Shown: positions 44,077-52,667 of the stretch, one piece after another | Layout of the letters: each line of letters starts with the position of its first letter | How positions within the stretch are numbered: position 1 is the first letter of the stretch | Assembly (NCBI RefSeq): GCF_030053135.1 | Contig: NZ_CP125652.1 | Location: 3,342,501-3,406,500, forward strand | Direction of reading: 5' to 3' | DNA: 64,000 nucleotides | Source: Rhizobium sp. BT04 | Lineage (GTDB): Bacteria > Pseudomonadota > Alphaproteobacteria > Rhizobiales > Rhizobiaceae | Notes under the pieces: generated by a model | Database searches by the model: none | Told to the model about the DNA's origin: nothing | The model's input: the letters and a program-made list of their open reading frames with translations, nothing else | Translations under genes and position numbers: made by a program

Positions 44077-44190
44077 GACCATCTTCCACAAATGTAGACA
44101 TTGCGATGCATTTATAGCCTCTACCGCAGGATCGTCCACATCAGCACATTGATCACGTCCAAAAGAGTTCGATTCTGAAAGGAACGATTG

Positions 44191-44898
44191 ATGTCACCCA
44201 TATTGTTTTACGGCGTGCCGGAAGGCTGCTCCTTCGGCTCGATCGTCGCGCTGGAATGGTCCGGTCTGCCTTATCGGCTTTGCCGCGTCGCGATGCCGGA
44301 AATGGTCTCCTCCGACGACTACATCAGGATCAATGCAGTCGGCGAAACCCCGTCGCTGCTGCTCGAAGATGGCAGGACGATCAGCGAAAGCATGGCGATC
44401 CTCCACCATATCGGCGCCCGCGCGATCGGCACCGGCCTGGGTTTTGCGCAGGGGTCGGCGGATTTCGATCGGCTGAACCAGATGCTGGCCTTTCTCAATA
44501 CCACCTACTTCAAGGCCTTCGGTCCGCTCTGGTATGCGTTCGAACATCCGCTGGAGCCGCAGCAGAAACAGGCCCTCACGGCCTATGGCATCGCTGGGGT
44601 CGAAAAAGCGCATCATACGCTGGAGCGTCTGCTTGCCGGCCGCGAATGGCTTCTCGGCCACGGGCCGAGCCTGGCCGATGCCTATTTCGTCGGCATCGCC
44701 CGCTGGAACGATTTTCACAAGGTCGTCGACCGCCGGCAGTTTCCCGGCCTGCACCGCCTCTATGAGCGCATGCAGCAGCAGCCGGCCGTGCGTTTTGCCC
44801 ATGCGATCGAGCATCGGCAGGAGGCGAAAAGCAGCGGCGGTTTCCTCGGTGAGGTCGATCTGGCCGAGGCCCTCGGCCTGTTGAAACAGGCGGCCTGA
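44191..44898 (+). CDS. Glutathione S-transferase family protein
   Basis: A 235-residue GST. The thioredoxin-like domain starts MSPILFYGVPEGCSFGSIVALEWSG and has the GETPSLLLEDGRTISESMAIL element near residue 51; the helical domain contains GPSLADAYFVGIARW near residue 159. Substrate unknown. ATG with AAGGA upstream. Probable target of the divergent LysR regulator. Confidence 0.88.
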   Translation: MSPILFYGVPEGCSFGSIVALEWSGLPYRLCRVAMPEMVSSDDYIRINAVGETPSLLLEDGRTISESMAILHHIGARAIGTGLGFAQGSADFDRLNQMLAFLNTTYFKAFGPLWYAFEHPLEPQQKQALTAYGIAGVEKAHHTLERLLAGREWLLGHGPSLADAYFVGIARWNDFHKVVDRRQFPGLHRLYERMQQQPAVRFAHAIEHRQEAKSSGGFLGEVDLAEALGLLKQAA

Positions 44899-44942
44899 AA
44901 ATTATGGCCATCGCGCCTTTGGGTGCGATGGCCAATCTGCCG

Positions 44943-45329
44943 TCATCCGGCAGCGATGATCTCGATCTCGACGAGCCAGTCGTTGCGCAGCGTTTCGACG
45001 ATGATGGCCGTGGTCGGGACGGCGCGGCCGCCAAGTGCGCGAAGACGGGCATTCTGGTTCGCCTCCACAAAGGCGCCGTCGCGCAGATAGCTCGTCAGCC
45101 GGACGATATTGTCCACGGTCATGTCAGCCGAAGCGAGGATGGCGCGCAGATTGGACCAGATAAGCTCCAGCTGTCCTTCCAGATCAGGTGCCGCCATTCC
45201 CTCTGCACCGAGACCCATCGTGCCGCTGACGAAGAGCAGCCGCGTGGGATGCCTGACCTCCAGCGCGTGGATGTAGTCGGGGCTCGCCGCATAGATCCCG
45301 CTTTCCGGACTGCGCTCGATCATCTCCAT
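44943..45329 (-). CDS. RidA family protein
   Basis: A 128-residue protein of the RidA/YjgF family, trimeric enzymes that deaminate reactive enamine/imine intermediates. It has RLLFVSGTMGL near residue 30, NLRAILASADMTVDNIVRLTSYL near residue 60 and a RALGGRAVPTTAIIVETL segment. The usual substrate-binding Arg in the RxA motif near residue 105 is not evident, so it may belong to a non-deaminating subgroup. Divergent from a broken Lrp-type regulator gene that may once have controlled it. Confidence 0.87.
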   Translation of the reverse strand: MEMIERSPESGIYAASPDYIHALEVRHPTRLLFVSGTMGLGAEGMAAPDLEGQLELIWSNLRAILASADMTVDNIVRLTSYLRDGAFVEANQNARLRALGGRAVPTTAIIVETLRNDWLVEIEIIAAG

Positions 45330-45408
45330 GAGATTTCCCTTCCGCCGAATTCTGTTGAAAAATGCCAGTATCGGCGATTATTTTTCGGCAGGAAGAGGAG
45401 TTTACCGA

Positions 45409-45906
45409 GTGGCTAAAAATACAGAGGATCTTCGGCAGAGGCACCCGCAGCAGCCGGCCATTGATGTCTTCGACCGAAAAATATTAGCGGCACTCGCCGC
45501 CGACAGCGGCCAGAGTTACGCCGGCCGTGCATGAGCGTGTGCGCGCCGCCTCAGACAATCCGGCGCGATCAAAGGCGTGCATGCTGCGCTGGACGGTGCG
45601 GCGCTTGGCAAACCGCTGCTTGCTTTCGTGCATGTGGAAGCGGCCGGCTGGGGCAAGAGCGAGCGGTTGATGCAGGTCTTGCAGTTTCCCGAGGTCGAGG
45701 AGATGCATTCGGTCGCGGGCGACGCGAGCGTTCTCTTCAAGGTCCGCACCGCCAGCCCGCAGGCCTTGGAGGCTTTTCTGGCGCAGATCCATGCCGTTCC
45801 CGGCGTCACCGGCACCCGCAGCTACATCGCGCTTTCCACCTATTTGGAGCGTCCCGTGCAGGCCGGCTTCACCGAGAGCTGGCCGGATATGCCTTTGCCG
45901 GAATAG
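45409..45906 (+). pseudogene. Lrp/AsnC family regulator, disrupted
   Basis: A GTG with GGAAGAGGAG upstream opens a normal AsnC beginning (IDVFDRKILAALAADSGQSYA), but the recognition-helix region is then missing and the frame is lost. Fragments RLRQSGAIKG and the full ligand domain (VHAALDGAALGKPLLAFVHVEA ... SYIALSTYLERPV) follow in another frame. Around 45520-45560 the sequence PAVHERV is readable with two extra bases before RLRQ. So there is a deletion of roughly ten codons plus a frameshift; no working repressor is expected. Confidence 0.85.
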
Positions 45907-45947
45907 GCTGGGGGCGAACGTTGCCGAGTCCAGATGCAATCGTCTCC

Positions 45948-46349
45948 TTAGTCCTCGCCGTCAAAGCGCGGCAGGTGCTCGATATTCTCCACCCCTGTTA
46001 AAGCCGACCGGCACCATATCTGTTTCCTAGGCGTGAGTTCCCGCCGCTGGTCGATGCTGCCGACGCGGATGCCGATCGCGCCGCCTTCGCCATCGGTGCG
46101 GTAAAGCGGCGATCCGCAATTGGGGCAGAAGAATTGCCGGCTGAGACCGCCGCTGTCGCCATATTTCGCATAGGCTTTCGGCGCGCCTGAAGTGAGCGTG
46201 AAACTGGCCGACCGCGCCGGTGCGGTGACGCGATAGGCGGAACCTGTCAGCCGCTGGCAATCGGTGCAATGGCAGATGGAGATCCGTTCCGGATCGATCT
46301 CCGCCTGGTAGCGGATGGCGCCGCAGTGGCATCCCCCGGTGATATGCAT
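45948..46349 (-). CDS. GFA family protein (zinc-binding)
   Basis: A 133-residue protein of the glutathione-dependent formaldehyde-activating enzyme (Gfa/CENP-V) family. Zinc ligands are visible: GGCHCGAIRY at residues 5-14, CHCTDCQRLTGSAYR near residue 27 and FFCPNCGSPLYR near residue 72. Catalytic role is not established for most members. Start chosen at the ATG encoding Met-His-Ile-Thr-Gly-Gly. It lies 10 nt after the peptidase gene on the same strand. Confidence 0.88.
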   Translation of the reverse strand: MHITGGCHCGAIRYQAEIDPERISICHCTDCQRLTGSAYRVTAPARSASFTLTSGAPKAYAKYGDSGGLSRQFFCPNCGSPLYRTDGEGGAIGIRVGSIDQRRELTPRKQIWCRSALTGVENIEHLPRFDGED

Positions 46350-46359
46350 CGGCGATTCC

Positions 46360-47892
46360 TCAGTCCGCCGGCGGTGCGGCCGGCCGTGTGGCGTAGAAGG
46401 CCTTGGCATCGGCCGTGAAGGCGGCCCGCTGATCGGCTTTCGTATAGAACATATGGCCGCCGCGATAAAGTTTCAGCCCGACGCGGCCGCCGGCAAGCGA
46501 CGCTGGCAGATGGTCGACCACGTAGCGGCTGACGCCGTAAGGCGTCACCAGGTCGCTGTAGCCATGCGCGATCAGCAGGTGAAAGGCCGGGTTCGAGGCG
46601 AGCAGCTGCCGGATGTCGTCGGTGGCGCTCGCCTGCAAGCGCGAGCCGCCGCCGCGCCCGCCCCATTCCCAGCGCCGGCTGATATCGCTGTCGAGCAGCG
46701 AATAGGTCATCTCCGTCCTGAAGCCGAGCTGGTTGCGGGCGTAACCGGCAAAGGCGCCGCCATAGGCGCGGGTGAAGCCGTCGAGGATGGCGTCGTCGCC
46801 GCGGTCGTAATCGGATTCCGGATAGGGGTCGGGGGTGGCAAAGGCGGCGTCGTAGGGGCTCGTCACCGCGCCGCTGCCGGCGTCGGAATGTTTGACGAAG
46901 GAATTGCCTGGGAAGCCGCGGTTGCGGGTGACGATATCCTCGGGAATGCCCGTCAGCCTGGCAATCCTGCCATAGAAGGCCGTGGCATCGGCGCCCGTCG
47001 GCGGCGGCCCGGCGAGTGTCGTCAGATAGTCGCCGAGCGCGAAGGTCTCGGCCTCCTTCTGCTTCTCTTTGTCGAAAACGTTGCGCCGGTCGAGTTCGGC
47101 CGCCGCCAGCGACGGCAGCTCCAGCGCGGCGCCGAGCGCGAACTGATCGGCATTGAACATCAGCTGGCCTTCGAGCAAGGGCGAAAGCATCACCGCGCCG
47201 GCGACGATGATGCCCTGGCTTTCCTGCAGCGCCGAGGCGACCTTGGCGGCGCGGAAGCCGCCATAACTTTCGCCGAGAAGATATTTCGGCGAGTTGGAAC
47301 GGTTGTTGTGCGCGACATAGAGGGCGATCGCCTTGGCGATGCTCTCAGCATCCGCATTGACGTTGTAATAATTGGAGGCGTCGTCGGCCTTTGCCGTCCG
47401 GCTCCAGCCGGTGCCGATCGGGTCGATCAGCACCAGGTCGGTGAAATCGAGCCAGCTTTGCGGGTTGTCGACGAGCTTCGCATTGGCGCCGTCGCGTCCC
47501 TGCGGTCCGAAGTCGAGCACCGCAGGCCCGACCAGCCCGAGATGCAGAAAGGCGGAAGCAGCACCGGGCCCGCCGTTGAAGGCGAAGGTCAGCGGTCGAT
47601 CCGGGCCGCCGTCCTTCGCGACATAGGCGGTATAGAAGATCGCGCCGGTCTGCGCTCCATCCTGGCCGAAGAGGTCAAGCGTGCCGGCGGTGGCAGTATA
47701 GGCGACCTTCCGGCCGCCGATCGTCAACTCGTGCTCGGTGACGGAATCGGCCGGCAGCAGCTTCAGCACGCCCTCGCGCGCGGCGCTTTCGACATTGGCC
47801 CTCTCGTGACCGCTTTCCTGCGCCGGGGAAAGGGCAGGGGCCAGCGACCCGGCAAGTGCGGCAAGCAGAAACAGTAGATGTAAACGCAACAT
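46360..47892 (-). CDS. S10 family serine carboxypeptidase-like protein, exported
   Basis: A 510-residue secreted alpha/beta-hydrolase of peptidase family S10. Signal peptide LLFLLAALAGSLAPALSPAQ. Catalytic triad: Ser in GESYGGFRAAKV near residue 206, Asp in HGYSDLVTPYG near residue 446 and His in YRGGHMFYTK near residue 489; the oxyanion region reads FNGGPGAAS. It would trim C-terminal residues from peptides in the periplasm. Start with GGAGAAG ahead of the ATG; an upstream reading adds over 200 residues that are antisense to the MFS gene. Confidence 0.9.
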   Translation of the reverse strand: MLRLHLLFLLAALAGSLAPALSPAQESGHERANVESAAREGVLKLLPADSVTEHELTIGGRKVAYTATAGTLDLFGQDGAQTGAIFYTAYVAKDGGPDRPLTFAFNGGPGAASAFLHLGLVGPAVLDFGPQGRDGANAKLVDNPQSWLDFTDLVLIDPIGTGWSRTAKADDASNYYNVNADAESIAKAIALYVAHNNRSNSPKYLLGESYGGFRAAKVASALQESQGIIVAGAVMLSPLLEGQLMFNADQFALGAALELPSLAAAELDRRNVFDKEKQKEAETFALGDYLTTLAGPPPTGADATAFYGRIARLTGIPEDIVTRNRGFPGNSFVKHSDAGSGAVTSPYDAAFATPDPYPESDYDRGDDAILDGFTRAYGGAFAGYARNQLGFRTEMTYSLLDSDISRRWEWGGRGGGSRLQASATDDIRQLLASNPAFHLLIAHGYSDLVTPYGVSRYVVDHLPASLAGGRVGLKLYRGGHMFYTKADQRAAFTADAKAFYATRPAAPPAD

Positions 47893-48002
47893 GTCTTCTC
47901 CGGCGGTGCGGGATATGAGCTTGAGATAGCGTAGCATCCGCGATCGGCGACGGGCATCAAGAGATGGTGATGGGCCAGTGAACGAGCAAGTGAACGAGCG
48001 GC

Positions 48003-49292
48003 TCAGCCGGCCTTCTCCACAGCGTGAACGTTGATTTCGACCGCTCGGCCAGCCCTCCAGCCGTTGATCGCCGCTCCCAGCCCGAGCGCGACGAAGAGGG
48101 CGGCGCACCAGGAAAAACTCCCCGTCCAGGCGCGGATGAGGCCGACGATGAGCGGGCCGATGGCGGCCAGGAGGTAACCGACGCATTGCGCCATGCCGGA
48201 AAGATGGGCGGCGACCTCGGGATCGCGCGAGCGCAGCACGATCGTCGTCATCGCCGCGGCGATCAGCCCACCCTGGCCGACGCCCTGCAGCACCGCCCAT
48301 AACCAGACCGTCGACAGCGGCGCAAACAGCAGGCCGAGCAGGGCGGTGACGGCGACGCCGCAGAGGCTGGCATTGATCAGCCGTTGGTCGCGGCCGCGCA
48401 CCGCGATATGCGGCACAACAAGGCAGGATGCCGCCTGCACCATCACCGATAGCGACACGATCGCCCCTGATGTAACGCCGTCGAGCCCACGTTCGCGCAG
48501 GATCGGAACCAGCCAGCCGAAGATGCAATAGGCAAGGGCCGATTGCAGCCCCATGAACAGCGTCACCTGCCAGGCGAGTCGGTCGCGCCAGAGGCCTTTG
48601 ACGTGGAAGCCGTTTCGTCTCGCCTGGCCGCCGGTGCGAAGAACCTGGGGCAGCCAGATGAGACCGACGGCAAGCGCCGGCAACGCCCAGATGGCGAGGG
48701 CGCCGGCAAGGGAGCCGCCGAGTGCGTGCTCGATCGGCAGCGTCAGCCCGGCGGCACTTGCCGCACCGGCGCAGAACGCCATCGTGTAAAAGCCGGTCAT
48801 CAGTGCGGCGCGGCCGGCGAAGTCCCGCTTCACCAGCCCCGGCAGCAACACGTTGCCGATGGCGATGCAGGCGCCGGCGAGCGCGGTGCCGATGAAGAGC
48901 AGCGGCACGGAGGAAAGTCCGCGTAAAGCCGTGCCGAGCGCCAGAAGCAGGATAACGCCGAGCAGCGTGCGCTCAGTGCCGAGGCGCTGGGCAAGGCGAG
49001 GCGCAAGCGGCGAAAAGGCGCCGAGGCAGACGACGGGAAGGGTGGTGAGCAGGCTGGCGCCCAGCGCGCTCAGCCCCAGTTCAATGCGGATTTCCGGCAG
49101 CAGCGCCGAGGCGCTTGAGAACACCGGTCGCAGGTTGAAGGCGATCAGCACCAGGCTCGCGCCGAGCAGAAAACGATCTGCGGAACCCCGCACCGGTGTT
49201 GCTTGCGGCGGAGGAAGGCTGCCGGCCTCGGCGTCTACAAGCAGTTCGTCGGCGGCGTCGAGTGCGTGGGCATCGGTGGCGGGCATGGTCAT
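48003..49292 (-). CDS. MFS transporter, CynX/NimT family
   Basis: A 429-residue major facilitator with about twelve transmembrane segments after a 40-residue polar N terminus. The family pattern LIAFNLRPVFSSASALLPEIRIELGLS begins near residue 51, as in cyanate transporter CynX and nitroimidazole exporter NimT. Substrate unknown. Its ATG overlaps the stop of the upstream GntR regulator (ATGA), so both are cotranscribed and the regulator probably controls the pair. Confidence 0.9.
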   Translation of the reverse strand: MTMPATDAHALDAADELLVDAEAGSLPPPQATPVRGSADRFLLGASLVLIAFNLRPVFSSASALLPEIRIELGLSALGASLLTTLPVVCLGAFSPLAPRLAQRLGTERTLLGVILLLALGTALRGLSSVPLLFIGTALAGACIAIGNVLLPGLVKRDFAGRAALMTGFYTMAFCAGAASAAGLTLPIEHALGGSLAGALAIWALPALAVGLIWLPQVLRTGGQARRNGFHVKGLWRDRLAWQVTLFMGLQSALAYCIFGWLVPILRERGLDGVTSGAIVSLSVMVQAASCLVVPHIAVRGRDQRLINASLCGVAVTALLGLLFAPLSTVWLWAVLQGVGQGGLIAAAMTTIVLRSRDPEVAAHLSGMAQCVGYLLAAIGPLIVGLIRAWTGSFSWCAALFVALGLGAAINGWRAGRAVEINVHAVEKAG

Positions 49293-49978
49293 GACAGGAT
49301 CATCCGGTCGAGGGCGGCAAGAACCGGCGCCATGAAGCGACGCACCGCCGCATCCGCCCGGTCGGGATCGCCGGTTTCGATGGCGTCGACGATAGCGGCA
49401 TGCGCCTGCATATCGGGTTCCGGAATATCCGTGCCGAGCGTCGCGGCGATGGTGTCGGCGATCGAGGCCGAGAAGAAATCGTAGATCTCGATCATCGCCC
49501 GGTTGCCGGAAGCGGCGATGACGGCTTTGTGGAAGGCGAGGTCGCGCTCGATGAAGGCCGCCTGATCGACGCCATCGTAACTGCCGCGTTCGGCAAGCAG
49601 CCGGCGAAGCCCGGCAATGGTCGCCGGCGTCTTGCGGACTGCCGTCAGCCGGGCCGCTTCGACGTCGAGCGCCAGGCGCGCTTCGAACTGGTCGCGCAGG
49701 CTGGCGCGCCGCGCCATCGTCAGCGGCCGGCCGGCATCGCTGGTCGAGCGCACATAGGTTCCAGACCCCTGCCGTGTCTCGAGATAACCCTGGGAGACCA
49801 GAACCCGCACCGCCTCGCGCACCGTGCCGCGGCTGACGGAGAGCATCGCCGACAGCGAGGCTTCGTTCGGCAATTTCTCGCCGACCGCCCAGCGTTTGCC
49901 GAGAATGTCGCCGCGGATCGCTTCGATTGCTTCATCGGCGAGATTGGTCTTGCTGAGGGCGCGCATCCCATTACTCAT
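49289..49978 (-). CDS. FadR-subfamily GntR transcriptional regulator
   Basis: A 229-residue regulator. N-terminal winged helix: IRGDILGKRWAVGEKLPNEASLSAMLSVSRGTVREAVRVLVSQGYLETRQGSGTYV; C-terminal all-helical FCD ligand domain with the metal-binding Asp/His pattern (ERDLAFHKAVIAASGN, MQAHAAIVDAIETGD). Translationally coupled to the MFS transporter gene. A perfect 45-nt palindrome covers its start codon, implying tight autoregulation. Confidence 0.93.
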   Translation of the reverse strand: MSNGMRALSKTNLADEAIEAIRGDILGKRWAVGEKLPNEASLSAMLSVSRGTVREAVRVLVSQGYLETRQGSGTYVRSTSDAGRPLTMARRASLRDQFEARLALDVEAARLTAVRKTPATIAGLRRLLAERGSYDGVDQAAFIERDLAFHKAVIAASGNRAMIEIYDFFSASIADTIAATLGTDIPEPDMQAHAAIVDAIETGDPDRADAAVRRFMAPVLAALDRMILS

Positions 49979-50010
49979 AAAGTCATCTGATGACTTTATG
50001 AGTAATGGGA
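49966..50010. promoter_or_regulatory. 45-nt perfect palindrome across the GntR start codon
   Basis: Two perfect 22-bp arms (TCCCATTACTCATAAAGTCA plus TC, and its complement) around a single T. The core ATAAAGTCATC-T-GATGACTTTAT looks like a FadR-type operator; the outer part contains the regulator's own ATG (49976-49978) and mirrors it on the plus strand. Binding by the encoded regulator is inferred. Confidence 0.75.
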
Positions 50011-50045
50011 TTTCGCTCCTCCGTCAATGCGATCGCGTCAAGGCA

Positions 50046-50075
50046 ATAAAAAAGGGCCGCCTCGGCGACCCTTTT
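50046..50075 (-). terminator. Rho-independent terminator of the short gene at 50134
   Basis: Arms AAAAGGG and CCCTTTT with an inner GC-rich stem carrying one mismatch. On the minus strand the hairpin is followed by TTTTTTAT. It lies 58 nt past the stop of the 23-codon gene and separates it from the GntR regulator. Confidence 0.75.
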
Positions 50076-50133
50076 CCATGAGTTTGGCCTCAAACTGGCC
50101 TGGACTGTCGATGCAGCCCCAGGAAGGCGGGGA

Positions 50134-50205
50134 TTAGTGCGAGGGCTGCCTCGCTTTCATCACCTCTCCCATGCCCGTTACGAGGTCCGAAATCTCATTA
50201 GACAT
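50134..50205 (-). CDS. Very short gene (23 codons), unknown peptide
   Basis: MSNEISDLVTGMGEVMKARQ and three more residues (PSH). The ATG is preceded by a strong ribosome site (AAGGAAGGTGAT at about 50209-50220) and the transcript would end at the terminator at 50046. No membrane segment, Cys or recognisable leader-peptide signature (no run of one amino acid). It may be a regulatory or signalling peptide, or the coding part of a small RNA. Confidence rests on the ribosome site and terminator only. Confidence 0.5.
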   Translation of the reverse strand: MSNEISDLVTGMGEVMKARQPSH

Positions 50206-50300
50206 TGGATCACCTTCCTTTCGTTCTGTTGCTGATGGCTTAAAGTTAGGCTGATTCTTTTGAGATGCAAGCAGAAATGCACGTATGCGCTGTCTTTGCG

Positions 50301-50326
50301 GAACGCAGGTGTTCACGAGAGAACAC
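50301..50326. promoter_or_regulatory. GAAC/GTTC alternating motif array, candidate operator
   Basis: GAAC at 50301, GTTC at 50311 and GAAC at 50321 recur exactly every 10 bp, forming overlapping palindromes; the right one is GTGTTC-N6-GAACAC. It lies between the short minus-strand gene and the plus-strand amidotransferase gene, upstream of both. Confidence 0.4.
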
Positions 50327-50477
50327 AGCTGGTCGCCGAATTTGAAGATGTTTTGCGCCACGAAACGGTCATCTTGCCCTTGCAAACCGGCCGCGCGTTA
50401 AGCTGTTATTAGCCGTGACATCAGACAATTTAGAGCATGCCCGCCGGTGCGGCGGCGGGTTTCGGAGCAGGAAAGCC

Positions 50478-51290
50478 ATGTGTCGCTGGGCAGCCTATCG
50501 CGGAGACCCTCTCTATCTCGAGGAGCTGGTATCCTCGCCCGCCCATTCGCTGATCGAGCAGTCCCATTGCGCCACCCGCGCCAAGACGGCGACGAATGGC
50601 GATGGCTTTGGCATCGCCTGGTATGGCGACAGGCCCGAGCCCGGCCGTTACCGCGATATCCTCCCGGCCTGGTCGGATTGCAATCTGAAGAGCCTGGCAC
50701 GGCAGATCCGTTCGCCGCTCTTTCTCGCCCATGTCCGTGCTGCCACAGGCGGCGGCACGCGCCGCGACAACTGCCATCCCTTCACCCATGGCACCTGGTC
50801 CTTCATGCATAACGGCCAGATCGCAGGCTTCGAGCGCCTGCGCCGGCCGATGGAGGCGCTGCTTGACGACGAGCTGTTCAATGCCCGCGGCGGCACCACC
50901 GATTCCGAGCTGATGTTCCTGCTGGCGCTGCAGTTCGGCCTGCGTGAGGCGCCGATCGCCGCGATGGCTGAAATGATCGGTGTCGTCGAGGATCTGGCCG
51001 GCAGCGTCATCGGCTCGATCCTGCTGCGCTTTACCGCCGCCTTCTCCGACGGTAACACGCTTTATGCGATCCGTTATGCCACCGATCGCAAGGCGCCGAC
51101 GCTCTATGCCTCACCGGTCGGAGCCGGCTATTGCCTCGTCTCCGAGCCGCTGAACGACGATGGCGATGCCTGGGCGGAGATTCCGGACGGCAGCGCCGTC
51201 ACCGTCGGCAAAAACGGCATCGACGTCGCCGATTTCCGGCCGGAGAAGCGCGGCGCCGCCAGGCTGCAGCCTGTGGCTGTTTCTGCCTGA
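50478..51290 (+). CDS. Class II glutamine amidotransferase (YafJ/EgtC-like)
   Basis: A 270-residue Ntn-hydrolase domain protein. The catalytic Cys is residue 2 (MCRWAAYRGDP), exposed after Met removal. Further motifs: TNGDGFGIAWYG near residue 39, LAHVRAATGG near residue 77, CHPFTHGTWSFMHNGQI near residue 93 and GTTDSELMFLL near residue 140. Lone amidotransferases of this group cleave gamma-glutamyl amides; EgtC, a member, acts in ergothioneine synthesis, but no other egt gene is nearby, so the substrate is open. The ATG at 50478 is required for Cys2. Confidence 0.88.
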   Translation: MCRWAAYRGDPLYLEELVSSPAHSLIEQSHCATRAKTATNGDGFGIAWYGDRPEPGRYRDILPAWSDCNLKSLARQIRSPLFLAHVRAATGGGTRRDNCHPFTHGTWSFMHNGQIAGFERLRRPMEALLDDELFNARGGTTDSELMFLLALQFGLREAPIAAMAEMIGVVEDLAGSVIGSILLRFTAAFSDGNTLYAIRYATDRKAPTLYASPVGAGYCLVSEPLNDDGDAWAEIPDGSAVTVGKNGIDVADFRPEKRGAARLQPVAVSA

Positions 51291-51320
51291 ACGCTCGCGT
51301 CCAGCTGAGCCCGCTCGCGA

Positions 51321-52526
51321 TCAGCTAAGCTGCCTGGCGATCAGGGCGGCCAGCCTTTCGGCAACCTCTTCCTTGGCAAGATCCGGCCATTGCTCGACAC
51401 CGTCGTGACGGACGAGTTTGACGCTGTTGCGGCTGCCGCCCATGATGCCGGTCGCTGGAGAAACGTCATTGGCGACGATCATGTCGGCGCCCTTCCGTTC
51501 GAGCTTCGCCTTGGCATTGTTTTCCACATCCTGCGTCTCGGCGGCAAAGCCGATCACCAGCTTCGGCCGCATCGTGTGATGGCCGACGGTTTTCAGGATG
51601 TCCGGATTCTCGGTCAGCGCCAGCGTCGGAATGGATTCGCCCGGATGTTTCTTCAGCTTCTGGTCGGCGGCCGAGGCGACGCGCCAGTCCGCCACCGCTG
51701 CGACCATCACGGCGATGTCGGCCGGCAGCGCCGCCAGCACGGCATCGCGCATTTCCTCGGCCCGCTCGACGTGGATGACGTTGACGCCGACCGGATCGGC
51801 GATCGTCACCGGCCCTGAAACCAGTGTCACCTCGGCTCCGAGCTTGGCAAGGGCTGCGGCAATCGCGTGGCCCTGCCGGCCGGAGGAGCGGTTGGCGATG
51901 TAGCGCACCGGATCGATCGGCTCATGGGTCGGTCCCGATGTGACGATCGCCTTGCGTCCCTTGAGCGGCGTTTCTCCTTCGTCGAGCAGGGTTTCGGCCG
52001 CCGCGACGATCTCCAGCGGTTCCGCCATCCGGCCGAGCCCGGCCTCCCGGCTCTCCGCCATCTCGCCGGCCATCGGCCCGACGAAGCGGATGCCGTCGGC
52101 CCTCAGCATCGCGGCATTGCGCCGGGTCGCCGGATGCGCCCACATGGCCGGATTCATCGCCGGTGCGGCAAGCACCGGCCTGTTGGTTGCCAGCAGCACG
52201 GTCGAAGCGAGATCGTCGGCAAGCCCGTTCGCCATCTTCGCCATCAGGTCGGCCGTGGCAGGGGCGATCAGCACGAGGTCGCAGTCGCGCGCCAGCCTGA
52301 TATGGCCGACATCCTGTTCGTCCTGCCGCGAAAACAGGTCGAGGAAGACGTGGTCCGCCGCCAGCGCACCGACGGCCAGCGGCGTGACGAATTCCTGCGC
52401 GCCCTTGGTCATCACAGGGCGCACGCTCGCGCCCCGCTCGCGCAGCCGGCGGATCAGATCCAGGCTCTTATAGCAGGCGATACCGCCGGAGATGATGAGG
52501 AGGATGCGTTTGCCGCTGAGAGCCAT
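51321..52526 (-). CDS. coaBC: Bifunctional phosphopantothenoylcysteine decarboxylase/phosphopantothenate-cysteine ligase
   Basis: A 401-residue fusion enzyme of coenzyme A synthesis. N-terminal CoaC flavoprotein half: ISGGIACYKSLDLIRRL, then LIAPATADLMAKMANGLADDL and APAMNPAMW near residue 121. C-terminal CoaB half: TSGPTHEPIDPVRYIANRSSGRQGHAIA near residue 195 and the KxKK-type element DQKLKKHPG near residue 289. Together they convert phosphopantothenate plus cysteine to phosphopantetheine. Convergent with the amidotransferase gene. Confidence 0.96.
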   Translation of the reverse strand: MALSGKRILLIISGGIACYKSLDLIRRLRERGASVRPVMTKGAQEFVTPLAVGALAADHVFLDLFSRQDEQDVGHIRLARDCDLVLIAPATADLMAKMANGLADDLASTVLLATNRPVLAAPAMNPAMWAHPATRRNAAMLRADGIRFVGPMAGEMAESREAGLGRMAEPLEIVAAAETLLDEGETPLKGRKAIVTSGPTHEPIDPVRYIANRSSGRQGHAIAAALAKLGAEVTLVSGPVTIADPVGVNVIHVERAEEMRDAVLAALPADIAVMVAAVADWRVASAADQKLKKHPGESIPTLALTENPDILKTVGHHTMRPKLVIGFAAETQDVENNAKAKLERKGADMIVANDVSPATGIMGGSRNSVKLVRHDGVEQWPDLAKEEVAERLAALIARQLS

Positions 52527-52667
52527 GGCTTTTCTACCCGTCGCCTTTTTGACTGGTCCCGACCCTAAGCCTTTGGCGCAGAACATGCAATCGCAGGGAC
52601 GGCACGCATCGGCCGCAGCCGGCGGGTGCCGCCCCGTTCATGACGTCAGCCCGCCATTTTCGTGGGT

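Noticed and set aside
46315..47877. A 520-residue plus-strand frame opposite the S10 peptidase
   Set aside because: Antisense shadow of a gene with a complete catalytic triad and signal peptide.
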